64,000 bases of DNA from Leptoclinus maculatus (GCA_032191485.1 JAVDOI010000010.1:9568194-9632193), one strand, 5' to 3'. Positions 43,701 through 58,700 are shown, counted from the stretch's first letter. Notes: generated from the letters alone by a model not told the origin. Made by a program: numbers and translations.

Positions 43701-46700
43701 TAAGGACTGGAAACGGGTGTAAATAGCTAGCCTGGCTCTGTCCAAAGGTAATACGATTTGCCTACCAGCACCTCGAGTGGAAAATAGCTTTCTTCTAGTC
43801 TAAACATCTGAAACATCAACTAGCACTGTTGTGTGAATCAGAGTATTGGCAGCATTTTCATTTTTTGCACATATAAAAAAAAAAAGAATGGCAAGTATCT
43901 CCTCGAGTTGCTCCAAGTCTTTTGTTGCTGTGTTTCATTACTACAAAGGTACAAGAGGGGAATGCCTGCGTTCTCCATTATTCGCGTCGACAATGTCTGA
44001 GTGAGAGTCACTGCAGACATGATGCGTTTCATGTCGGAGCACTTCTCTCTCAGCAGCAGAAGTGTTGGCTTTGAAGAGGATTCTCCTCTTCTCATCTGTG
44101 CTTCTCACTTCTCCTTCATATATCTTCCCCTACACTTCTCCTCTGCTGTGGTTCCCTGTTGGAAGATTGCGAAGGAATCTCATTGACCTAGTTAATATCT
44201 TGTGTCTGACTCCACCAATGGGAGGAAGAGCAGGCGTGAGGAGAGGAGTAGCGTAGGGACTCTGCTGTGAGTCAAAATCTGCTGCAGTCACACGCATCCA
44301 TATGAAGCTTATCGTCACACAGCAGCGTTGCTGTGGAATCTCTGTTTAACACGATGGTATTCAGAGACCTTTTTGCTCAAAATAAAAGTTTAAAAGGTCA
44401 GATGTGGAAAAAAATATATAATAATGATTGATCCCTGAAAACAATTTTAACCTGGTGACAGTAATGTGTATGTTTATCTAATATTAAAGGACATTGGAAA
44501 TATGCTAATCCTGTTCAATGTGCCGCAAAGCATTTTAGAGACAATGACACCGCTACCCTAAAGGCAATCTCACACCGACACAAAGCAAATCCAGAAATCA
44601 TAAATTCTGCATGAAACCCCGGAGTGATGCGTTATAGTTCCGAGGCGCCGTCCTTTGAAGTTTAAAACCCCATTAAAAATGAAATTCCTCCTCCGTATGA
44701 ACATGTTTTGCAAGTATTTTAATTTACAGAAGTATCAAAGCTGCCACTTTATAATCATAAAACATCCTGAAGCATTCGCTGCTGCAGCAATCAAAGTGTG
44801 TCTTTAAATGTCTTCAGACACATCATTTTAAAGCAATTTCAAAAACACATTCGAAGTCATCTTTTGTTATTCTTTAAAACGTAAACAAGAAAAATGTCGT
44901 CAGAAGAGCCAATTTTTCATACAGCAAGATAAAGTAAAACAGGAAATATTTGCATCTGAGAGGCTGAAAAATAGCTCATTTTCTTTTCATCTCTTCTTGT
45001 AAGTATTTTAATTCAGATGCATTGGTGACCAAGGGTTTCGTCTTCAGCCTCAGAGCTAACAGCAGCGCTTCTTTTAATAAGAACAATGATGATGTGAGCA
45101 CCACTTGTTAGACCTCTAAATAATCCAAACTCATGTTACATGTTCAGTGTCAACCCACGGCTCTCTGTGTCAAAAACTGTGTGTACCCCTGTTTATAGAT
45201 GAGACCGCAGGGTGTGTCAGTGGGGTCCACAGTCTGATGGTCGTAAAGAGTTCATTTGATGTGGCAGGGGTCAGAGGGGGGTCAGAGGCTGTCTGAGTCA
45301 CGGAGGGTTGTCACCATGTTCTGGCCAACAACAGCAGCATAGTGACACAGGGCTGCGTCAACAGAGGCTGTCTAGTTCAGAAGAATATTACATTCTCGGT
45401 CATGAAAAAGGAAGTAAGGAAGGAAATCGTAAACTTTTTGGTCCTGAACCGAATGCGTCTGTTGCACCAAGTATAACAAACTGTACCGAAAGCTGACAAT
45501 CATAAGGAGGCTCACGCACATCCGTACATTCTCTGCAGGTTATGATGGAGAAATGATCTGCACAATAAGACTTTCTCATTCCTAATAGAAATAGATAGCT
45601 CGTGCATTATTCAATTTATATTTTTTGGCCAGTGAACATATTAATAAAAAGTTGCCTCTTTACGCACCATCACAAACCACGAACCTTGGTGATTAATGCA
45701 GAATCTGTTTTTAGAGATTAGGGTTAAGTTGCTCGCCAACCCCCAGATTCACTCTCGTTTTGGAACGACCTTTTTCCGCTTGGTGTTTCGCCTCACTATA
45801 TTAGCGGGGGGGGCATTTTCGGTTCTGTGTCTGCCATTTTCGTAGCTTCCTATAGGATGTGTGCTTACAATCTGGCACCTGATCGCTAAGTTTTTATAGA
45901 GGTGAAGACAGAAACCTCCTTTTCACAGACAAAAAAGAAAATACAGGCAGAGGGCAGCGTCTCTGCAGATACAGACACCACCACACTCTTTTAGTGCTTC
46001 ATAAGTGATCATTGAGAGGGAAAATCCTGCTCATTCTGCATTTATATTAAAAAAAAATATGACTATCATAGTGATAGTGAAACTTCATAATTTTGAAATT
46101 TCAAAACAATACCCAGCTCTCTACACACACTAACAACATTTCACCAGGCAGAACTTGTAAGATCGGTTATTTTCAACAACGACTAACATTGCTTTTAACT
46201 TCTTTCTTACAACCCAAGAGCACATAAGCTCCCCGAAAAAGCAAAAGAGACATTTTTGGTCAAGATTGTAGTATCCCTCTATCATATTCAAACTGCTTTA
46301 TTTTGGGCAATATACTGCTCTTGGAATCATGGGGGAAATCCCCTGAGCCTTTTTCTCTATAGAAGTAGATGTAGCAGCATGTATTGGAGCATATAGACTT
46401 GCGCTTCCGTTTGAAGTGAAGCATGCCCGTTATAGAAGATGGGAATAAGTGGAAGACTGGTGATGCAGACGGACGCTGGCCCTCCCAGCTGTATTGGGTT
46501 GTATGTTGCATGCAGGCATTATTAAATGATGACTTCAGCACTAAAGACAGAGGCATGTCTACACGGCTTGTTACTCTCAAAGGCTTCATCTAAAGCGGTG
46601 ACATCTTAGTAAATCTTATCTCTCCACCTCCTCCTCTTCTTGCTCTCAATAGCTTTTATTTTGGAAAATAATCCCATCTTCCTATCCCTCTCATCAGTTA

Positions 46701-49700
46701 TACTATCATACAAGTTTTTAGAATCACTTAAAGCATCATTCATGGGTCACATAAGAACTCCAATGTATAATTGTGACACTAAGGAGAGCATCGTTTCAAT
46801 TGCAATGATTTAAAACAAAAATGTAAGCGCTGCCGTATTTATATGTTTTGCAAAAGGCAGACATGTAAAACAACTTCAACTCATTTTTAACTTATTGCTT
46901 TATGTTTTGCTGACATGAGCCGTGTCCCGACTCTTGCTTGCTATCATCACCAGTTTTTCAATGATATAGAATTCCTTCTGCTTCCAACAGGATTTGTGTA
47001 ATCCCTACCATGACTAATAAGAAAATCCTTAAAGCAACAGTTTAGTAAATGGCATTTGATAGATGATGTTATCATGAATCTGTTCAGTGGTTTTCAAATA
47101 TTAAGTTATGGAAACATTTCAATCTGATAATTCTAATTAAAGGGATCATTCTCTTCTCTCTGCTTCCACTGAACTGAGAGAATCTGTGAACCACCTTTTG
47201 ATGTTGGATAGCTTTTTATTTTTTCCAGCAAGAGGGTCAACTGAGGCTGCAATTTCCTTTACACATGTGACTCATCTAATGAATCGGGAGAAAAGCAGAA
47301 AATCCAGTACAGCTGAGGGAGGAAAACCTCCACAGCTTCAGAAACTCCACTTTAGCTGGTAGCTGACGCATCTATGGACACAAACGCTATGATATGATCC
47401 GCCCTCTGGTCCAGGTAACGACCCTCTAGATTACTGGGGGTCTCCGCTGCCACCTGAGCTCAGAGTTCGTTATCATTTACAACGTCCTGTGGTGGCTCGG
47501 TGGTCCTCTGGGCTTTGGTAATGATGCTGTATTTCAAATCCTTTATTGGCTCCCCTCCTACCATTTTCAAGTCACAAAAGACAGCATGTGTGCCGAGGCG
47601 AGGGCCCCTCCCTCTTATTACCAACCTATTGTGGACCGATTTGACACACACAAGGGGACAGTGAAGTACTGGGAGGCGGAAAGTGGCGCGGGGTTGAGGA
47701 CGACCTCATTATCAGCCAGCTGGACAGCCCCGCCGTCCACTCAGGGCCCCCCTTTAACCCTCAACCAGCCCTCCTCCCATCCAAGCTCCCTTCACAGATG
47801 AGAGAAACGCTCTGTTGTCTGGTTCCCATTAGTGAACAGAAGAAACATGGCAGCGGCCCAGAGGGAGGGACCGGGCTACCTCTCTGCAGAGTCCCAGATA
47901 GAACGATAGAAGTTCATGATCATTATGAGGTTTTATTTATCCGTGCCTTATTACCATAGACGCATACCTAACATTCACATGATGAAGACTCCAGACTCTT
48001 GAAAAACAAGTTGGCTCATGCTAATTATGAATGGTAGATGATCTTAGAAATGGCTGCAGTCCCTCGCTAGATGCTAATCACAGGCTGAAGGATAATAAGC
48101 TGTAGATAGAGGCTTAATTAAAGCCCGGCAGCCATCTTGAGAAGACTGTTTACAGAAACAATCAGATATAGCCGACTAGATAGGCTTATTGTGTTTTCCA
48201 CTGTTACACTGGAATGAGATTTGAACCGGGGAATTCAATAGTCTGATATTTCTGATTCTATCAAGTTATTTTCTATTTGTCTATTTTCATGACAAACATC
48301 TGCTTCTTATATGGGATGTCAGAAGGTCTAACAATTGAAATATGATGCATCAGGTTTTTGATACACTTGGTTTTGGTCCTTTAATGGGATTATTTGTACA
48401 ACAAGAAAACTATCATCAGCCTTATCCTTTCTGTCAACAGCTGACTCAGTTATGTTGTCATGATAATGTTACTGAGAAGGGACTGATCCCACCGAGACGC
48501 CCCACTACAGGAGCTACTGCTTCAAAATGCTTCGGCAAAGCGTGTGTCGGACCTAACGGCGTCTGCACCGTAACTGCGTAACTGCACCACACACATTCAT
48601 TCATTCGTTCAAACCTTTTATTTAAGCCTTGAAAACTCTGTGAGGTTTTCCTCATTTGCAATTGTGTCGAGATTGCAGAGAAATACACAGAGTTAAACAA
48701 ATCAAAAGAGGACAACACAGTCTGTCGAGGTAAAAGCCGACAATCTAGCGGCTGCCAACAATCACTCGGATTCTATTATACTGATCTATTATTTAATTTA
48801 TGAGTGACACTTTAGAATGATAGTGAAAATGTGTCCGCTCTAACATACTGTAGTAAATCAATTGTTGGTTTATGGTCTTTTCATGGGATTCGTTAATAGC
48901 AACGAAGAGATTCACTCGTGTGTCACTTTGGACAAAGTTGTCTGCCATATTAAAGTAAATGTAAAGATTGAATAACGCCATCTTTATCCTTAAATCTCCT
49001 TTGAAAGAGAAATGCTTAACCTCAGCTGCACCAACTGGTTCGAGACAGGTTCCATTAATAAATATGTTTTTTTTTTTTAAATGTCTGAGCCGGTGATATT
49101 TGCTTTGACAGGAACAGCATGGGAAATGTAGTGTCTCTTTCCATTTGTGATTTGTCAGCATTATTTTGCCCGGGGGCTCCCATCAAGTGCTACTTTCCAA
49201 TCTTATCCGTCTGCGCTGTACATCATGATGAGAGCAGAGCGCCCTCGCCACATGGCTCTATCTCTGCACATGACACACCACTGGCACGCTGCCAGTCTGC
49301 CGTCCCAGAATACTCTGCGGACCTGCTTGCAGAGTTTGCAGGCAGATGACATGGCAGCTCTTCCCTCCTCCTGGCCTGTCTGAGCCACAGTGTCATTTAT
49401 AGCTTTTAGTGTTGCTCCACAAACGGGACGACTCTTGTGACACATTGAATTTTATTTTTTATAGCCTCCACTTAGAGTGTGAACTGTTGTTGGGAGTGCA
49501 GGCTCTTTTAGATTAGAAGTGCTTTAGATGACCTCCAGACAGCAGTGGAGTGACTGCCTTTCAGATTTTTTTTTTTTTATTGGTCTTTTCTTTGTCACCT
49601 GTTTCTCCCTTGGGAAGCGTTCTGCTGAGTCCGCATTCTCCTCTAAAGCACCGTCCTGCAGCTCAGTCATACTTACACACATTCCCACCTGGGACCTGCC

Positions 49701-52700
49701 CACTACAGTATCCCGGCTTTACCAAGGGCTATGTGATAACAATGCAGGGGGAACCGGGCCGCTCATTCATATTCCTTGGGTTCAGAGGTGATCTAATCAT
49801 TCTCTTACCTTTAGGCTATTGCTGCCACCTACATTTTAGTTATCCTCAAAAAATGCTTATTTGCTTTCTTGCTGAGAGGTAGATAATATGATCAATATCA
49901 ATCTCATAGCTGTGCGCCAAATGCAAATTACAGCCAGGATGTGATTAGCTTAGTTTAGTTTAGCATAAAGACTGGAAATGGGAATAAACGTCAAGCCAGG
50001 CTTTCTCCTAAGTCTGCCTACCAACACCTCTAGTGTAACTATTTCTTGATGAATATCTCTGCTGGTTACCTCACAGCTCCGAGGAGACTCCGGGAAGTCT
50101 GTTTACCAAGAAATTGTTCCGGCAAATTGTTGTTTTTACATTTGTATATCTCTACAGATTAAATGAATGAGATACAACCTGTCGCTTGAGAGTTAAAGGT
50201 GTTGGTAGACGTATTTTTAAAGGGAGCCAGGCCAACTGTTTCAGTCTTTATGATAAGCTAGGCTACTTGCCTCCTGGCTCAACAAAGTGGTATCAATACT
50301 TGACTCTTGGCAAATAAGTGTCCATAAAATAGTTTAATTCAAATATTTAGAAATAGTACACGCTGTCATGATACAGGAAGCCCCACCAGCAAACACTTAT
50401 AGCAAACATGATCAGAGCTGATTGGAACTACTTCTTATCTCAAAATGTATCTTGTTCACAGATGTCTGTTCATTCTGCCTGACCGTCTCCTCACGTCCCT
50501 TTTTAAAACAGAAATATCATTCACCACTTCCGCCTTCTGGCCTCTAGCAGTCGGGGACCTCTCTCCCAGTTAGACTCTCACAGAGCCACTGGGGGGGTTG
50601 CCAGTTCTGCACTTATCAACCCTCCACGTCAGCGAGACGTTTATCATGGCTGCATCTAGCCTGCCAGTTTGCTCTTTAAGTTCACAGTATTTGATGAAAT
50701 TTACTGTCGCATTCTAAAGATCTAATTCCATTGGATAATATATTGCCTCCAGTTAGAAAACGAACAGCGGGGCAATTATAATACATTTTTTAAGGCTTAT
50801 ATATCATTCCGTAGCTTCCAGTGTTCCTTATGTATTCAAATGTGATCATTCAGAATGTATGACTTCACATCGAAATGCTATTTTCACCCTAAGCCCTTCT
50901 AAAAAGTGTTTTTCCACATGACCTGACGTAAGTTTCTGCATGATGGCGTTCTTGCATATATTCTTATAGTCACTTATTTACCTACTTTTGCAGGATTTGC
51001 ATTCTAAAACAAGTGGAAGCATTAAAAAGTCATCCAGAGACAGCATTTTCAGCCAACCCTTTAATTAGCTATCTTAATTAGCTAGCTGATAACATCTGCT
51101 AACGACAGTTTTCATTTCCAGCAGGCAACATCGCCAGTTGCCAGCTGGAAATGAGCAGCCTGCTTTTGTCAGCATCCGAAATAAAATTGTTTGAAAAAAT
51201 GACTGAGAGTTTGATGGTAAATCTGCCATTGCTATCTATGCGAGAACGGAAAGCTTGACAGGCTTAGCGAACCATTAATTTAGATCTATGAAGTGTTACA
51301 AACTGTGACAATCACTTTTTTACTTCCACTTAACAGACATCTGTTAATAAAAGTACCCGGGCAGTCGTGTTTAATCTTTTTTTCTTGGATTTTCTACAAG
51401 TTGGGTTGTTCGTAGAATATCAAAAGCAGTAAATATTAATGCAATTGTACTATTTAAAATGTATCTGTATCCATAACGCTGAATCAATTTTCTAAATCTC
51501 TGTGTTGAATAAGCCCTCGCTCCTCTTCTCAGTCCATTGAATCTCAGGTCAGATTTTTCGATTTGCCCTCAAACCATCCATTACCATGGCAGCCAGAGAT
51601 GGGCAGCCCAGCCACGCGATGGGACATTAATTACTGTGAGAAGATTTCCTGCTTTTCTACTTTTCTTGTTCACAAGACAACCGACCAGTGTAGCTTCTGA
51701 CTGTGAGCCAGCAGAGACATATTTACCGTTAATTATTAGAAGTTCCAAAGCAATTCTATTTGATTAATTTAGTTGTTTTCTTATACACATAGGTCTACTT
51801 ACTAAACATAGTCTATTAGCAGAAGAAGCATGAATAAAGAAACAAGTAAACAATAGTAAGAAATGTAAATGGTTCCCAACCTGGGGCTCGAGAGCCCTCC
51901 ACACGGCCAGAAGACAAACCAGAGGGGTCTCAATAGGATTTACAGGATAGGAAAGAAGACAGAACTGGCTTCTCATACACAAAATGCTTTATTTTTTCTG
52001 ACTTGTATCTAATATTTTCTTGTTTCTTTTGAAAAAACTGATTTTTCACTTTTCTGTATGTGTTCTGATATGAGAGGGCTCTATATGTCCTCCATCGTAT
52101 CTGTCTCCACCTGGTCTAATATGCTGCTATCTTGACATAGATAACACAGACTCTTCACTGCCTCTCTCTTTGCTTTATTTAATCCCCTTTTTCGGCTGCT
52201 TATCATGAAAGAGTCCCAAATATATGACTAAAGCACTGTGATACAGCGCTAGCTGTTTCTTGCCTCATCATTTGATACTTTTGCTAATATGCAGAATATG
52301 CACATTACTTTAGTGAAACACACATAAGGCAGAGCTTCAGCTCAAATTAATCTGTGTGTCATGAGGGGGCCTTGAGGTGGAGCTGGTTGTAATTATACAT
52401 TTCAGAGAAGCTAAACCTGCTAATGGGAGCATTCAGTGAAGTGTAGCATCGCTTCACTCCGGCCTCCTCCTCACTGTGGGATCTGCCGATTCAGCACTAT
52501 GCACTCGAGGCATTTGAAAACCAGTTTGCCTGCAAGTTAATGTATCATGCATGCAACACACACACACCCCCCACCCCCCACAATGACTAATCACAAACCT
52601 GATTCACTGTTGAGCACTGAATTGTTTAGTCCTTATCCTCTAATCAAGAACATTGCTAATTATTATTAGCAGCTAATTATCGTATCCTGTTGTTTCATTT

Positions 52701-55700
52701 CAAATCAAGCATGAAACAACAACACTGCTCTGTTCTGTAATGGGGATTAGTAGAAAGAGACTCCTGGTGAATTTCTCACTGTTTGTTTCACCTAAACGTT
52801 GTCTCAATGTTGTGTCATTGCTTTGCGCCAGTTGGCACTTTGGCATCGTGTTTTCTGCGAGCAGCATGCCAGGCTGTCGGGTTGTTCAGGGAGATTTGTA
52901 AGGCGTGAGTGAGAGCCACAGTGACACGCCCCATAAAAGCTCTATTGTGCTGCTCTAAAATGCATGCCGGGTCTCAGACTGAGGTCAGGGATGGCTTAGT
53001 GAAGAGGAACAGTATGGGAGTGACCCTCCGCTACTCACACGCAACCTCCTGCAGACACATACATACATACATACGCAAACATTGAATTATACACAGGCCT
53101 GCATATAGTGCACATGTTGCAGCACAGGATGATGTATAACCTGTGCACATCAGCTTCCGCTATAGCTGCCAGCGTCGATTCCTAAGAGAATTAATGTTTT
53201 TTCAATCTGCTGGAGGGGGCTTCGGGTTTCGAGGGGGCAACCAGGAATAGCAGCTTGGACTGGAAGAAGGATCTGACTTCTAGGACTTCTAAACCAGCGA
53301 CTGGATAAAACACACAAACTAGCACATTTAACATGGTTAGAAACTCTCCACCATCTGCTGCTGAGAAATGTTGATTTAAATGGCATTTGTAAACGGACTA
53401 CAGAATGCAGACAGTTAGTTTCATGGTCTAATTACTGAATGATGTCTTTCACTGTTCCCACTCAACTCGAAAATCCCTGATAGTTTTAGTGATATGAAAA
53501 AATGTATTAACACAAAGAGGGCTTTTGAAGATAAATGGCCTTTAAAATAGAAAAAAATATGAATATTTCTAGCAACCAAAGTCACCAATATGCTTCAACT
53601 TTCTGCTGTCTCCCTCCAAAAATGAGCACTTTAGATATGGCAACAGTTAGGATATTGCTGTTATGTCTTTACTTAAAGCTGCATCACACGACCAACAGAC
53701 ACGGAGCCACACTAGTGATCACTTGGAGAGGTGTTTGTATCTACCTGACAAATGTAAGTCCAATATTCACACTCCTTTTAGCTCTTTTTGTGGTCTGTTT
53801 TGTAGGGGCGGCTGTGATCCCTGGCTCCTCCTGTCCACATGTCAAAGTGCCCTTGAGCAAGACACTGAACCCTGAAGTTGCTCCTCAGGAGCTTTACAAC
53901 AGCCCACTCCTAAAGCGCTTTGGACGGGTTAAATGCAGAGGTCAAATTTGATTACATTGTGCAGTGTGTGATTGTCTGCTATCATCACAGACGATCAAAA
54001 TAAAAGTCAAGTGTAAATCTCCAACTCAAGTGTAAATCTCCAACTCAAGTGTAAATCTCCAACTCTCCAATCTCCAAATCTCCAGCTCCACTAAGGTGCG
54101 CCGCATACAGATGCTAAAGGGTGCCTCTGATTTCCGAAGCAGGGGGGACACTGACCAAGCGCCAGTTTTTGACGAGTTGGGAGTGAGACCGGGTTGAGCT
54201 TTTAGATCATCTGCGAAGGACCTATGTAATGTCTAATTTTGGGGTGCTTTATGCCAAAGCCAATTTAAAATTTTACCAAATAAACAACATTTTGTAATAT
54301 CCTTAAATTTGATGTGTGGGAAGTTTGATGTGCAGTCCCATGCCTGGCATTCTCTCCAAACCTCTGCTCGTGCATTCATAAGCGCCATTCTTTTGATTCT
54401 AACAATAAGATTTCACATTCACCCCCAGAGGTGCAAAATAATCTCTGGACAGCTGTTGATGTCAAGATGCAGGGGCGACGGAGGGGCCAGAGTCTGTTTA
54501 CAAGATGCTCATATCCGCTGGGGATGGCCTGTCATTGGAATGACCTCAGAGAGTGCTGCATGCAAACAAATGCACATAGATAAGCTCAGTCTTGTACACA
54601 CACATGCAGCAGAACTACGAAAGAGGCGCACACTGACTGCAGAAGCATAAAAACATGCACCCACGCGTTATTCAACACATGTGGGAGACTGATGACTGCA
54701 GTTGTACACGCATGTGCATAAAAAAACACATGTGCACACCGGCTGAGCAGCGCACTCTACTGGATTACTTTAATTCAGTTAGCTTTGATTGGTTCAGGGC
54801 TTTTTGAAATATCACAGCCATAGCTGTTCACAGTAGCCTCACCGCTACAAGTGAGGGGGTTCGTGCACCATTTTCAACTTCAAATTGAATTCCAATGGGT
54901 TGCGTGGTTCATATTTGGCTGATGAAGCATATCCAGAGACAGTATATTTAGACTGTGCAAGCTTACTGCAGGTGCTGCAAGCCAAAGATTGATCATCCTT
55001 ATAAAAATAACACAGCGCCGTAAATCATGGTGTAGCAGGAACTTTAAGAAAAGCACTTGTGTGTCAGAATGTGTCCTGGGATCGAGAAAAACTGTAATTA
55101 AATGAGAGCATGTGACAGTTATACCCCATTCATTCAAGTGTGTGTGCAGTATTAATTAATTTATTCAAAAGGATTACAGCCCAGATTGAGCGCTCATTCA
55201 TCCAGATCTCACTAATATAATCTGCCTCTAAACATTTCATAGCGATTTATCTCTCTGAGCTCTCCCGCCGGGTGAGCGATATTTATTCTGTTGTGCTGGA
55301 GTCTTAGGCTCTTCTGTCAGGGCTGAGAAGGAGTTTATCTGCATCCAGCGGCCTGTCGCAGCTCCTTTTGTGCTCCACTCCCCCCGTCCCGCCAACCGTC
55401 CGTCCCGCCTCCATTTCGCTGGTCACACCACACTTATTGTTAAATCCCATTACCAGAGCCAGACGCCGTTCTCTGCACTCTGTTACGGTCTTCGAGCAAA
55501 ATCATAAATAGGCCAAGCTGTTGAGTACAGATGCTGCCGAAAATACACTCGCTGTGTTCCCATTCTTACTCATCCTCCACCCTCCAAAATATTTTCCTCC
55601 CCACATTTTTTGGGTTGTGCCACTGTACGATGTCATCCAGCACTTGTTCCAAAAAATGCCTTACGCAAACAGGCGTGTCAGAGTACACAATATTCTCCTT

Positions 55701-58700
55701 TTCACCAGTTTTTAATTATTAAAGATTATGTAGTGTGATTGTAGCAGCAGTTTGTGAGCTTCATGCTGAACAATGTGCTTTCACTCATCTCATATATTCC
55801 CCTGAGGGACACTAATGAATGCCAGAATCAGTTTCACACCTACAAACACACACCGTAGCGGATGACTTGTGACACTTCACTAATCGTAGTGTAGAGTAGA
55901 GCGATGCTGGAAGTAATTGTTGAACATAACCAAACTGTCGCACATATCACGCACATTCCTGATGTCACCATCTAAATGCTTAACTTATACACACAATGCC
56001 GTCAGTTGTTTTCTTTTCGTCATTTTATGGCTTTTTATAAGAGGAGTGACTTGAAAGAGGGATGAGGAAAGACATAGTGTACAACAAAGATCCCCAGCTG
56101 GACTCAAACCGGAGACGTCATGATAACACAGCCGGGGCCTCCCTTTGCATCATATTTTTTTTTAATGCAATGCTATTTTGGGTTAACTGACCCGCCAGAT
56201 GGTTTGTTACATTGAACCATTTGAGCAGCCTTCATTGGAAACTGTTTGGAAAAAAATACTACGCAGGTGATTGGATGAAACGTGTGTCAATCAAACTCTA
56301 CCAAACTCTTCCCAAAGCCAGTTAAAGAAGCGCGAAAAACATCTTTTCCGTCCAGCAAAGCCTACAGTGCTATTCTTTGCTCTTCTTTCAATGAAGAAAT
56401 GCTCTCCAGTTCTGATATAACTGATGTTATTGCAGCATCGATGTTTGCCATTGAACGAACAGTCGCCTCTCCTTGTCGTCTCGCACACTAAGCCACGCCT
56501 CTAGCTGCCAGTAGCTCCTCACAGGACGCTGATTGGTCCGTGCTCTGGCTTGCCAAAATGCATTTCTTGAAGCCTGACAAGATAGATTTCTGTGCGATAC
56601 TTGATCTCGTGATTCTCTTGTGAAGCCAGCTGCCATTCAAGGTACATTTTTGGTCTGACCCCTAAACAGACCTAAATCTTCACCATTAAATGTCTACAGT
56701 TTATCCACATCCCGTCCTTACTCTAGCTTCCATCTTAAAACCGAATCCAAATCTTAAATCGACCTCAACCTCAACTTTAATAGAATCTTAATTCTCATCT
56801 GAACCATCAACCATAATCCTCACCATAAATGAGGCCTTTGAAGATGTTTTCGATGGCTAGAATGACCTCTCTAACTCATACTGTCTCTCAGAAGGATAGA
56901 ACCACACCAACATACAGCCGCCCCCTACATTTCAGATGTCCGTCACGGGTCACATAATGATGAGGATGTGAGGGAATGGAGAAGAGAAGAAAAGGAGGAG
57001 GGAGTGAACGAGGGGGGGACCAAGTAGAAAGGGATTCCAGAAAGGAGTCACGGGAGAGGGCCAGAGAAATACAGTCAGTCAGTCAGTCAGTCAGTCAGTC
57101 AGGGCCCACAGAGCCTGGTTCATTCTGTCCCAGCAGGGTAACGACTGTGTAACTACAATCCACTAATCCTGCAGGCTGGCAGAGACCCAGGGGAGTAAAA
57201 CCAGCTGCACCAGTACAACAGCCAGCTCCCACACCAGCTTGAGCCGCTTGCTAACCTGCATGACTGACTGCCAGCAACCCGTGCTAACAGTGCACTCGGA
57301 TGAAGAGAGATGCCTGTGAGCTTTTTTTGGTGTGCGTGAGTGCAATTGTGTGTTAAAGTGGAAGAAATACAGTCACACAAAGAACAGTGAAAGGTGTGTC
57401 CGTGTGTGTTGCGGATCAGGGTTTTTAGTGTCAATATGTTGAGCGGTTGTCATGCACAGTATCTGGTAGTGTGGTGCAGTTAGCGAGTGTACGATTATTT
57501 TTTATTATTGGTTAATCATTTCATTATTTTTCCGACTAATCAATTGGTAAAAGAAAACCTTAATCAGTTTTTAATTATAGAGAATAGATATTTGACATTT
57601 TGCCCGATCAGTTAATTATCAATTATTTTTTTTAAAAGATTGACAAACGAAATGACCTCAAGTGATGTCACTTGAGGTCATTGAAGAAAAAGGAAGGAAT
57701 AATAACCATACAGTAGGTGTCAAAAGGCAATGTCAGAGAGTTGACTCAGGAGGAGGCTGAGGTTTAGTGTTTAGCTTTAAAGCCCTTCAGTATGGAGAGA
57801 AACACCATCTGTTAGACAGATTAAACCTGTCCTTGCACCTATAACCTCTCTGTTGCACCTCTGTATCTCCTATTTCATTGTGTATGTGACCCCGCTTTGT
57901 GAAATGCTAATCTTATTGATAATACCCTGTGATTAGGACTGTGGATGTATGAGTGGGGTTCTCTTCTAAAACTCAAATCTACTCGCTCTAGCGTGCATTT
58001 ATATTATTTCCCAGAAGCATTGCTGACATTGTAGCAGCTTGCTGATAAAGTAGGCTAACAACTTGTCCAATCGAAGTGTTTAGCTGTATCTATAACAGAT
58101 GCTACAGCTATAGATAAACTAATGCTCATTAGGAGAGGACATGATATACTCGTCGTACAAGCAGCTTCAGTCGTGACGTTGTGTTGTTCTACTTTCAAAC
58201 ATATTCAAGGATTTTTGTGCGTCTCCCTGAATGTTTTCTAAAAAGGGTAGACACCAGACGTAATTAATAACAAAACATTAAGAAGGTAACTTTTATGAGC
58301 TCTGTCATTCTTCAAAGAATTTATCACATTACATTTCATGAAATTGTAGCTTTGATAATATTTTAACTGACAGGTAGGTAATTGACTCAGACAAAGTATT
58401 TGATTAGTGTTATTTATTCTCTGATCTCACAGTCCTGAGCCTCGGATTGACTTCTGTACACAGTAAACAGGGATCCCTGCTTGTGGCAGTCTGGGGTTGT
58501 GAGGAGCTTTGCACAAGATGTCGTCTAATCCGCTGTCTCCCCTGAGAGATTAGCTTTGTCACCAGGGCTGGGAATTAAACCACGACTGGTGTTGGAGATA
58601 CTGACACAGACACAAAGCTGAGACTGGACCAGCAGGGGGGGAGGGGAGGGGAGGGGAGCGAGCCGGGTGAGGATTCACACATTTAATGTAGCCGTCAAAT

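Noticed and set aside
47586..47801. 71-aa plus-strand ORF in mtcl1 intron 3
   Set aside because: No recognisable motif and no exon-like conservation visible; within chance length.
53535..53951. 138-aa plus-strand ORF in mtcl1 intron 3
   Set aside because: Its C-terminal third is the SINE-like relic and the rest has no homology I recognise; treated as repeat-derived.
56282..56640. Possible interspersed repeat with overlapping ORFs on both strands
   Set aside because: The stretch tgattggtccgtgctctggc resembles some fish repeats, but I could not define ends or arms, so it was not annotated.
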